NCBI GenBank assembly: GCA_005801425.1
Contig: SYDY01000112.1
Span: 1 to 42,508 of the forward strand
Length of the DNA: 42,508 bases
Direction: 5' to 3'
Source: Bdellovibrionales bacterium
GTDB taxonomy: Bacteria; Myxococcota; XYA12-FULL-58-9; SYDY01
Part shown: positions 23,589 to 30,445 of the stretch, piece by piece
How positions within the stretch are numbered: position 1 is the stretch's first letter
How the letters are laid out: the number at the start of each line of letters is the position of its first letter
Notes under the pieces: model-generated
The model's input: only the letters and a program-made list of their open reading frames with translations
The model's database searches: none
Told to the model about the DNA's origin: nothing
Program-made: the position numbers and the translations under genes

Positions 23589-25670
23589 ATGGCGGTTCAA
23601 AGCAAAGGGTTGCTATGCGTTCTGTGCGTATGGGTGTTTGGTTGTACTGCTGAGGTTGCACCGTTTAACGCACAACCCACTCCTGAGGATTTATCATCGG
23701 ATGCGCCGGATACAGGCTGGGGTCACGGTGAGGGAAGCATGCCTCCGCGCGATAATATCGATGTGGGTCGCAGCGGTGCGGAAACACATTTAAGTTACTG
23801 GGGTAAATTTTGGAAAACGCCCGGTGTCCACGGCGTCACGGCTTATACGGTTTACGATACCACGGTGGCTGGTCAGATCATTATGACGAGTTACGATTCC
23901 AGTGGGAATTCTGCAGGTGAGCAAGAGTGTCACTATATCGTGGGCCATGTCGATGAAGCGACAACCACAGGCTACAACAGTTATTTGATTCTCCAAAATG
24001 TGGCGGGTGGCGCGACGCCGTACACGTATATTGCTGCCTACAAAAACAGTGCCGTCTTGTACCTTTGTCCGGCCCGTCAAGCGAATGGAACAGTACTTAC
24101 GTTTGCGAGTTCAGCAGAAGCATCCGCTGATATCGCTGCCGCCGACGAGGCCGATGAAACCAAGTTAACCACCACGGGCTGCAACACGGACACCAGGGAC
24201 GAAGCCTGGACTTTTACCAGCGTGCAAGGCGGGTCCAATGTGTGCGGCGATGGTATCGTGGGAGGATCGGAAGAGTGCGATGATGGCAATTACGTGAACG
24301 GTGATGGCAGCGATACATGTTACAACACCTGCCGTTCTGAAACGAGACCAAGCGACTATGCCATTGCGGCGGGGCATACGCATACCTGCGCTTTGTCGAG
24401 CAGCGGCGCGGTCAAGTGCTGGGGTGACAATACGTTTGGTAAGCTCGGACAGGGCAATACAACAAATGTGAGCAATGATGCTGATCCTGTCCTTGCCGAT
24501 CTGACGCCCGTGGCCTTGGGCTGGGCGACAGGGACGACCCAAGCCATTGCAACAGGAGACGCTCATACCTGTGCCTTGTCGAGCGCTGGTGCGGTTAAAT
24601 GCTGGGGGTTCAATGCTTCTGGTCAGCTGGGTCAGAACAATACAACGAATGTGAGCAATGATGCTAATCCTGTCCTTGCCAACGTACCGCCTGTCGCTGT
24701 GGGCACGGGTTTTGGGACCGTTGTCGCCATTGCGGCAGGCACCAATTATAGCTGTGCTTTGTCGAGCGGTGGGTTGGTTAAATGCTGGGGGGGAAATGAT
24801 TATGGTCAGCTAGGACAGGGCAATATAACTTACGTAGGTGACGATACATCGAGGAAAGTGGAAGATGCCTCGGCCGTCGCTTTAGGCGCGGGTTTTGAGA
24901 TCGTTGTCGCCATTACAATAGGAAACTATCATACCTGTGCCTTGTCGAGCGGCGGCGCGGTCAAGTGTTGGGGTAACGGTGGGAATGGTAAGCTAGGACA
25001 GGGCAATTCAGACAATGTGAGCGCTTATGATAGTTTCCAAGCCAGCCAATCGCCCGTGGCCATTGGCTGGAGTTCAGGCGTTGTAACAGCGGCCATTGCA
25101 GCAGGAGAATATCATACCTGTGCCTTATCGAGCGCTGGCGAGGTCAAGTGCTGGGGTGCCAATACGCATGGTGCGCTCGGACAGGGCGATACAGTCATGG
25201 TGAGTAATGATGATGATCCTGTTCTTGCCGAGATAGATCCCGTGACCACTGGCTGGAGTTCAGGCGTTTCAGCGGCCATTGCAACAGGAGAATATCATAC
25301 CTGCGCCTTGTCGAGCGGCGGTTTGGTCAAGTGCTGGGGTTACAATGCGTATGGTCAGCTCGGACAGGGCAATACGTACAAGGTGAGCGATGGTCATCCT
25401 TTCGATGCGGGTACTGATCCTGATACGCCTGCTGATGTTGGCGTTGATGGCATATCACCTGTGGCCCTTGGCTGGAGTTCAGGTATTGTTACAACGGCCA
25501 TTGCAGCAGGACGGAGTCATAGCTGCGCCTTGTCGAGCGGTGACTCGGTCAAGTGTTGGGGTCGTAATCAGTCTGGTCAGCTCGGGCAGGGCAATATAAC
25601 CAATGTGAGCGATGATAGTGATCCTGTCCTTGCCACCCTGCCGGTCGTAGCGTTTGGAAGCGGATGGTAG
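23589..25670 (+). CDS. RCC1-repeat lipoprotein, copy 2
   Basis: A protein of 693 residues, close to copy 1 throughout. It has a short signal (LLCVLCVWVFGC), the N-terminal domain with WGHGEGSMPPRDN, the module CGDGIVGGSEECDDGN ending TCYNTC, and RCC1 repeats such as AAGHTHTCALSSSGAVKCWG with NTFGKLGQGN. Long near-identical DNA stretches with copy 1 show recent duplication; repeats differ in order and spacing, as expected from recombination between blades. The start ATG 23589 has no Shine-Dalgarno, unlike copies 1 and 3, so translation may be leaderless or weak. A beta propeller anchored at the outer surface is the likely structure. Confidence 0.87.
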   Translation: MAVQSKGLLCVLCVWVFGCTAEVAPFNAQPTPEDLSSDAPDTGWGHGEGSMPPRDNIDVGRSGAETHLSYWGKFWKTPGVHGVTAYTVYDTTVAGQIIMTSYDSSGNSAGEQECHYIVGHVDEATTTGYNSYLILQNVAGGATPYTYIAAYKNSAVLYLCPARQANGTVLTFASSAEASADIAAADEADETKLTTTGCNTDTRDEAWTFTSVQGGSNVCGDGIVGGSEECDDGNYVNGDGSDTCYNTCRSETRPSDYAIAAGHTHTCALSSSGAVKCWGDNTFGKLGQGNTTNVSNDADPVLADLTPVALGWATGTTQAIATGDAHTCALSSAGAVKCWGFNASGQLGQNNTTNVSNDANPVLANVPPVAVGTGFGTVVAIAAGTNYSCALSSGGLVKCWGGNDYGQLGQGNITYVGDDTSRKVEDASAVALGAGFEIVVAITIGNYHTCALSSGGAVKCWGNGGNGKLGQGNSDNVSAYDSFQASQSPVAIGWSSGVVTAAIAAGEYHTCALSSAGEVKCWGANTHGALGQGDTVMVSNDDDPVLAEIDPVTTGWSSGVSAAIATGEYHTCALSSGGLVKCWGYNAYGQLGQGNTYKVSDGHPFDAGTDPDTPADVGVDGISPVALGWSSGIVTTAIAAGRSHSCALSSGDSVKCWGRNQSGQLGQGNITNVSDDSDPVLATLPVVAFGSGW

Positions 25671-25747
25671 CGTGCGGCGGTCATGTGGGCGGTTGCTTCT
25701 TTCGCATCGCCTCAATCATGGCGCCGTTACGTATACATTAGGTATTT

Positions 25748-25775
25748 TTGACCTTCTGGTTTGCCGCGTTACTCT
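25748..25775 (+). promoter_or_regulatory. Promoter of RCC1 copy 3 (truncated)
   Basis: TTGACC (25748-25753), 16 bases, TACTCT (25770-25775), followed by a leader with AGGAGG (25797-25802) before ATG 25811. It is the same architecture as upstream of copy 1. Confidence 0.58.
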
Positions 25776-25810
25776 TGATCAATGAATTCGATGATCAGGA
25801 GGCCGAGGTG

Positions 25811-25984
25811 ATGGTTCAAAGCAAAGGGTTGCTATGCGTTCTGTGCGCATGGATGTTTGGCTGTACTGCTGAGATTGCACCGTTTAACGCACAACTCACT
25901 CCTGAGGATTTATCATCGGATGCGCCGGATACAGGCTGGGGTCACGGTGAGGGAAGCATGCCTGCGCGTGTGCCTCATTTTTGA
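25811..25984 (+). pseudogene. RCC1-repeat lipoprotein, copy 3, truncated after the signal and N-terminal segment
   Basis: ATG 25811 with AGGAGG upstream opens a 57-residue frame: VQSKGLLCVLCAWMFGC, then TAEIAPFNAQLTPEDL and GWGHGEGSMPAR, nearly identical to copies 1 and 2. After the codons for MPAR the similarity stops, and the frame ends with VPHF and TGA. The Cys module and all RCC1 blades are gone. The stop lies in a fourth copy of the promoter-like repeat, as if a deletion joined the start of copy 3 to the region upstream of a lost copy 4. It could still make a tiny lipopeptide, but is best seen as a remnant. Confidence 0.8.
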
Positions 25985-26008
25985 TCTTCTGCTTTGGCGG
26001 GCCTAGGG
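25981..26008 (+). other. Fourth, decayed promoter-like repeat
   Basis: TTGATCTTCTGCTTTGGCGG matches the TTGACC box and spacer of the other three RCC1 promoters (compare TTGACCTTCTGCTTTG at 23555), but the TACTCT box is lost. The rest of the gap to 26116 shows nothing recognisable. Confidence 0.45.
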
Positions 26009-26116
26009 GCTGTCGTCAAATTCATCCCTATGTGGTAGTCGAAACGTGCCGCGCGAGGCATGTTGTGGATCGTTTTTCACTTTCTGATGCTCAATAGGAG
26101 CGCATTTTTGACCTTT

Positions 26117-26806
26117 CTACCCGGACGACGAAACCGCAACAAGCAGTTCAACCAAGCTCCCCGAAGGTATTTGAAATTGAACCAATTGTTCGACGCCTAT
26201 GTCAGAAGGAAAAGTCAGATTTTTGACAATCCACCCCGACCCTGCGGGGTTGTCGTCAATTGACTTGAAGTACGCATCGCCGGGTAAACATACAAACACG
26301 GGTTCTCGTCCGTTGAGCGCCGTCAAATTGTAGATCTCTAAATAGGGGCTCGGCGAAATAGCAGTAGATCCATGGGTTATGATCGCCATACCTGGCGCAG
26401 TCCGAGGTCTTGGCACAGGTTCTATGGATCCTATTGGCGCAGCGTTAACGATCACATTGAGTTTAACCCATTCGTAAGAATCCCCATGCTGATAGCCCAG
26501 CGAAACTTCTTGGATCTCGCAGAAGGATCCCACAGGAACATTTTTTGCTATCAGTGGGTAATCAGCATGGAGTACCGGATTTTTCTCAATATATGTTGAC
26601 CGGCTTCCAGCGGTGTTCACCAAGCGAGGTGTGTTGTCGTTGCCGGAGATCCCTGGGATTGCGGCCAAATACAATGTGGCCGTGCGAGCATCATTGTGAT
26701 GCCAAGAATCATACTCTCGCTCAAATTTCATCTGCGCGGGGCTGGCGGTGATCAAAGGCAAAACGATTCGTGGTGTGGCGTGCGCGCTAGGTATCGCGGA
26801 TGACAT
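26117..26806 (-). CDS. Hypothetical protein
   Basis: A 229-residue protein with no family that I recognise. GGGGGAATT directly before ATG (26806) is a strong ribosome-binding site and fixes the start. The N-terminus SSAIPSAHATPRIVLPLITA is only mildly hydrophobic, so export is uncertain. The body looks beta-rich, with segments such as ATLYLAAIPGISGND, SFCEIQEVSLGYQHGDSYEW, VKLNVIVNAAP, SPYLEIYNLTALNGREPVFV and QFQIPSGSLVELLVAVSS. It stands alone between the RCC1 remnant and the methyltransferase/MTHFR gene and is probably part of the accessory region. Confidence 0.68.
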   Translation of the reverse strand: MSSAIPSAHATPRIVLPLITASPAQMKFEREYDSWHHNDARTATLYLAAIPGISGNDNTPRLVNTAGSRSTYIEKNPVLHADYPLIAKNVPVGSFCEIQEVSLGYQHGDSYEWVKLNVIVNAAPIGSIEPVPRPRTAPGMAIITHGSTAISPSPYLEIYNLTALNGREPVFVCLPGDAYFKSIDDNPAGSGWIVKNLTFPSDIGVEQLVQFQIPSGSLVELLVAVSSSG

Positions 26807-26930
26807 AATTCCCCCATTTTTACTTCGATGCTGTGATGCAGTGTATTTTTAGACGGCATATCTGTTATCTGGAAAAGCAATGCAGTGTTGCGCTGTAATT
26901 ACTGTCGTGTATGATGATCAGCGATCGTTT

Positions 26931-28769
26931 CTAAAGCACTTGACCCCGCACCGCCTCAATGATTTCCACCGCCATATCGTAACGACCGAGCGGCGGCATG
27001 ATATAGGTTCCAGCGACGCGATCTTTCACGGACATCAAAGCTTCGATCGCAATGGCCACGCCCTCGCGTTGTCCCGCTTCACCTTTGCCTGCTTTGCGCA
27101 TGCGTTCGTGAATATCTTCGGGGATGGTCATGCCGGGAATATGATTGTGAATGAACTCCGCGTTTTTGTATGAAGCAAGCGGAAGAATGCCCACCAAAAT
27201 AGGTGTGTTGAGATCTTCGGTGTCGCGTAAAAAACGATCAAGCTGCGCGCCGCTGTACACGGGCTGGGTCATGATCAGGTTGGCACCGGCCTCTACTTTT
27301 TGACGCAAGCGCAATATCTCACGTTCATAATCGTGGGCCGCAGGTTCGGCCCCTGTGGCCAATACAAATTTTGTTTGATCCATGGATTTCCCTGCAGGAT
27401 CCACACCACAGTTGTAGCCATGAAGAATGCGCAATAGTCCAATGGAGTCGACATCATAAACAGCCGTTGCATCGGGGTAATCGCCGATTTTTGGAGGATC
27501 GCCTGTGATCACCACAAGGTTGCGAATGCCCAACGAGTGCGCACCGAGCACTCCCGCTTGCAATCCAAGCAAATTGTGATCGCGGCAACAGACGTGAAGG
27601 ATCACTTCGATGCCAAGCTCGCGTTCGAAATGCACGGCAAGCGCAAGGTTACTCATACGTACCGTGGCGCGTGGGCCATCGGCGATGTTGATCACATCGG
27701 CACCGGCGTCGGTCAGCATTTGTGCGGCTTGAAGCGGTTTCGCCAATGACAATCCTTGGCTCGGATTCACTTCAACACTGATTACAAATTGCTTGCCGAG
27801 TTTTGCACCAAAATTTGATCGTTGGTTGACTGGAAGGGGTTGCTTAAACTGCGCTCGGGATGGGAACGAAATCACAGGGCGCGTGTGTTGCGTAAGCATG
27901 CGCGAAGCCGCACTCACCCGCGCGATATGTGCAGGATTGGTGCCGCAGCACCCTCCCACAAGCTTGATGCCCGCTTGAAAAAAACGCCGCGCAAACACAC
28001 CAAAATTTTCGGGTGTTGCAAGATAAATCAAACGGTCTTCGATGTTGTTGGGCGTTCCGGCATTGGGGATGGCAGTAACTGGCAAAGGGCCATCAAGCAT
28101 CTCTTTGACAAGTTCGAACAACAACGCAGGTCCTGCGCAATTCGCACCGATGGCCGATGCACCCCATGCAGCAGCCGCATGGGCGAGATCGCGTGGCGCC
28201 ATCCCGCCGTGAATAGTTCCATCGAGATCCGGCGCAATATGGGCGATGACGGGAATGGGTGTTGTCGATCGACATGCACGCACGGCAATTTCAAGTTCAT
28301 CCGGCAGATGAAAGGTTTCGATGAACAACGCGTCACAACCTTCAGAAACTAAAATTGTAGCTTGCTCGGCGTAGGCATCGAACAGTTCGTTTTTGCGCGT
28401 GAGGATGTCATGAAGCGTTAAACCGGAAGGTCCCATGGATCCTGCAACATAGGCTGCGCCATCGGCCACTTGCCGTGCCACGTGGACACCCGCACGATTG
28501 ATCTCAATTGTTTTTGCAGCGAGTCCGTGACGTTCCAAACGGACGCGATTGGCGCCGTAGGTGTTGGTTTCAAGCACATGGGCACCGGCTTCCATGTATT
28601 CGCGATGGATCCGGTAAATGAGCTCGGGTTGCGACAAATTCACTTCATCGAAATTGCGATTAACAAAAACGCCGCGTTCATACAAAAGGCTGCCCATGGC
28701 GCCGTCGCCAACCAAGCCGCCTTGGCCAAGTGCTTCGAGAAAGGGGAGATCCATATTGGGATGGATCAT
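26931..28769 (-). CDS. Bifunctional homocysteine S-methyltransferase / 5,10-methylenetetrahydrofolate reductase
   Basis: A fusion enzyme of about 612 residues for methionine synthesis. The N-terminal homocysteine S-methyltransferase domain (about 1-300) begins GLVGDGAMGSLLYERG and has zinc-binding cysteines in IGANCAGPA and LVGGCCGTNPAHI. The C-terminal MTHFR domain (about 320-600) shows EVNPSQGLSLAKPLQAAQML, ADVINIADGPRATVRMS, VVITGDPPKIGDYPDATAVY and a ligand segment LIMTQPVYSGAQLDRFL. The architecture is that of YitJ-like proteins: the reductase makes 5-methyl-THF next to the methyl acceptor domain. I chose ATG 28769 (MIHPNMDLPFLEALGQGG); ATG 28754 is also possible and a longer TTG start is unlikely. 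It lies downstream of the 28828-29535 gene on the same strand. Confidence 0.93.
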   Translation of the reverse strand: MIHPNMDLPFLEALGQGGLVGDGAMGSLLYERGVFVNRNFDEVNLSQPELIYRIHREYMEAGAHVLETNTYGANRVRLERHGLAAKTIEINRAGVHVARQVADGAAYVAGSMGPSGLTLHDILTRKNELFDAYAEQATILVSEGCDALFIETFHLPDELEIAVRACRSTTPIPVIAHIAPDLDGTIHGGMAPRDLAHAAAAWGASAIGANCAGPALLFELVKEMLDGPLPVTAIPNAGTPNNIEDRLIYLATPENFGVFARRFFQAGIKLVGGCCGTNPAHIARVSAASRMLTQHTRPVISFPSRAQFKQPLPVNQRSNFGAKLGKQFVISVEVNPSQGLSLAKPLQAAQMLTDAGADVINIADGPRATVRMSNLALAVHFERELGIEVILHVCCRDHNLLGLQAGVLGAHSLGIRNLVVITGDPPKIGDYPDATAVYDVDSIGLLRILHGYNCGVDPAGKSMDQTKFVLATGAEPAAHDYEREILRLRQKVEAGANLIMTQPVYSGAQLDRFLRDTEDLNTPILVGILPLASYKNAEFIHNHIPGMTIPEDIHERMRKAGKGEAGQREGVAIAIEALMSVKDRVAGTYIMPPLGRYDMAVEIIEAVRGQVL

Positions 28770-28827
28770 TAACCTAAGGTAAGGGCTCGTACAACAATAA
28801 CCATTCGGGTGTCCGATGATGTTGAGA

Positions 28828-29535
28828 TCAATCCGAAGGGTCACCCGTTTCAACTTTTTTCATGAACTGTCCACGGATCGCGGCTTTAGTCGTTTGATCT
28901 TGGATTGTCACATCTTTGTGTGGCAGCAATCCTTGTTCTTGGAGTTCGGGCACCATACTGACCACGGCTGAAAAAGGCGGTTGAAAATGACCGCTGTCAT
29001 TGTTGAGGAGATTGATCTGGCTTAGTGATTCTTGTTTTTCATGCATAACCTCGGCCTCGCCCGCACAGTCGACAGGAACTTTGCCTCCAAAAAATTGGGA
29101 GTGATGCGTCGGCCGTTCTGGGTCGAACAGCGTAAATTTTCCAAGCCCTTTGGCTCCGGGCGGAGGTGTGTCGACATAGAGCGCAAGTTTTTTCGTGTCT
29201 GGATCACGTATGGCCACATATTTATGCGTCCCAGGCGGGAGCGGGATTGGTTTCATATCGGGACCACGGCGCTGGCACACACCACCCTTGCCATCGGGAT
29301 GAACCCTGAGCTTATTAAGTGCCTCTTCAGACAAGCCAGCGTCATGTTTGCCGTAAATAGGATAAAACCCGTCGTCGCTATGATTTGGACCTTCTACCGC
29401 CGTTGTTAGCTTTTCAACTTTTCGTTGAAACATCTTAAAAGTAGGGGATGTTTTTATGCTCTCTTTGTTTGCGACCCCAGCCCCCACGATCGCAGTTGCT
29501 GTGCCTGCTAGAAATACTTTCACAAGAGATGCCAT
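28828..29535 (-). CDS. Exported protein of unknown function, paralogue A of a divergent pair
   Basis: A protein of 235 residues from ATG 29535, which follows TTGGAGTATCTA. The N-terminus ASLVKVFLAGTATAIVGAGV is a signal peptide or membrane anchor. The core GLSEEALNKLRVHPDGKGGV, then CQRRGPDMKPIPLPPGTHKY and VA, is almost identical to paralogue B. Then come FDPERPTHHSQFFGGKVPVD, CAGEAEV and NNDSGHFQPPFSAVVSMVPE followed by LQEQGL. From memory, the pattern H-S-x-F/L...G-x-P-V-x-x-A-G-E...N-x-S-G-H-Y/F-x-P occurs near the end of some secreted toxin-like or effector proteins; I cannot name the family. The gene is transcribed away from paralogue B. Confidence 0.75.
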   Translation of the reverse strand: MASLVKVFLAGTATAIVGAGVANKESIKTSPTFKMFQRKVEKLTTAVEGPNHSDDGFYPIYGKHDAGLSEEALNKLRVHPDGKGGVCQRRGPDMKPIPLPPGTHKYVAIRDPDTKKLALYVDTPPPGAKGLGKFTLFDPERPTHHSQFFGGKVPVDCAGEAEVMHEKQESLSQINLLNNDSGHFQPPFSAVVSMVPELQEQGLLPHKDVTIQDQTTKAAIRGQFMKKVETGDPSD

Positions 29536-29889
29536 TAGATACTCCAAAGAGGTATTCTAATAACATTCTCTGATTTTCACCATATGTTTTTTATGGTAAT
29601 GATTATCGATGTCTTCCATTTTATCGCATGCATTTAAATGTGTCGTTGGTGCTGGGGTGGTCGCATTGACGTTTGAATCGGCGATGGGAAATCGGAGAAA
29701 TCGTGAGCCCTCCCCAACGAAGAATCCCGATGAGTTTTGCCCGATCTATGGAAAAATGGACCGGGGCTTGTCTGAAGAGGCACTTAACAAGCTCAGGGTT
29801 CATCCCGATGGCAAGGGCGGTGTGTGCCAACGCCGTGGTCCCGATATGAAACCAATCCCGCTCCCGCCTGGGACGCATAAATATGTGGC
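29213..29889. repeat. 125-bp nearly perfect inverted repeat inside two divergent paralogous genes
   Basis: Bases 29765-29889 and the reverse complement of 29213-29337 agree at 122 of 125 positions. The three differences are single-base changes. The arms encode the shared core from GLSEEAL to THKYVA. Outside the arms the two genes diverge strongly apart from short blocks. Recent gene conversion, or a functional constraint on this segment, would explain the contrast. Confidence 0.85.
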
Positions 29890-30268
29890 TGTGCGTGCTC
29901 CAGACACGAAAGAGCTTGCTCTTTATGTTGATACGCCTCAGCCGGGATCCCAAGGCTTTTGGAGTCATCCACTGTTTGATCCAGAACGGCCGAGGCATCA
30001 CTCCCAATTTTTTGGGGGTAACGTTCCTGTCGCATGTGCGGGTTTCGTCAATGTGATACCGGAAACGCCACTTGTAACCAGTATGATTGACGGCATAGAT
30101 AATAACAGTGGACATATTGTCCCGCCCTTTTGGGCGCTACAAAGACTGGTACCTGAGCTCCAGAGCGAAGGATTGCTGCCTGCCGAACATTTGAATCTCC
30201 AAGATGCAACGCGGGTGGCTGAGTTTCGTTCTAGGCTTATTCGCGAAGCTGAAAATGGTATGCCGTAG
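29609..30268 (+). CDS. Exported protein of unknown function, paralogue B of a divergent pair
   Basis: A protein of 219 residues starting at ATG 29609; no strong ribosome-binding site is visible. The N-terminus SHAFKCVVGAGVVALTFESA is a weak signal peptide or membrane anchor. The blocks shared with paralogue A are FCPIYGKMDRGLSEEALNKL, the core through THKYVA, LALYVDTPQPGS, FDPERPRHHSQFFGGNVPVA followed by CAG, and DNNSGHIVPPFWALQRLVPE followed by LQSEGLLP. His, Ser and Gly in SGH and the HHSQFFGG segment are kept in both, suggesting a functional site. The last 40 residues differ from A. The two genes face away from each other across a 73-bp gap, which must contain both promoters. Confidence 0.75.
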   Translation: MSSILSHAFKCVVGAGVVALTFESAMGNRRNREPSPTKNPDEFCPIYGKMDRGLSEEALNKLRVHPDGKGGVCQRRGPDMKPIPLPPGTHKYVAVRAPDTKELALYVDTPQPGSQGFWSHPLFDPERPRHHSQFFGGNVPVACAGFVNVIPETPLVTSMIDGIDNNSGHIVPPFWALQRLVPELQSEGLLPAEHLNLQDATRVAEFRSRLIREAENGMP

Positions 30269-30318
30269 GGTCGTCAATTCCCGCGCGTACCTTATCCCTC
30301 TACACAATTTTTCCTTAT

Positions 30319-30393
30319 GTAGGGGCGGTTCGTGAACCGCCCGATAAAACGTTGATTCAAAGACCGCAAGGGCGCTTCGCGAAGCGACCCTAC
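30319..30393. repeat. 75-bp composite palindromic element, second copy
   Basis: It starts GTAG followed by GGGCGGTTCGTGAACCGCCC, then a 27-nt linker containing TTGATTCAA and ACCGCA, then GGGCGCTTCGCGAAGCGACC and CTAC. It is the reverse complement of the 5835-5909 element with a handful of changes and the same total length. It lies between the convergent genes ending at 30268 and 30446, the same kind of location as the first copy. Confidence 0.88.
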
Positions 30394-30445
30394 TATGTAG
30401 TATGAAAAAATGAGTTGCTTTGTTTCAGATCAAACGGAAATTGTA

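Noticed and set aside
21432-25670. CRISPR-like periodic repeats in the RCC1 genes
   Set aside because: The periodicity (about 150-180 bp) is protein-coding blade repeats, not short direct repeats with unique spacers.
26103-26130. TTGACC-like box at 26106 resembling the RCC1 promoters
   Set aside because: Only the first box matches; the spacer and second box do not, and it lies against the end of a minus-strand gene. Probably chance.
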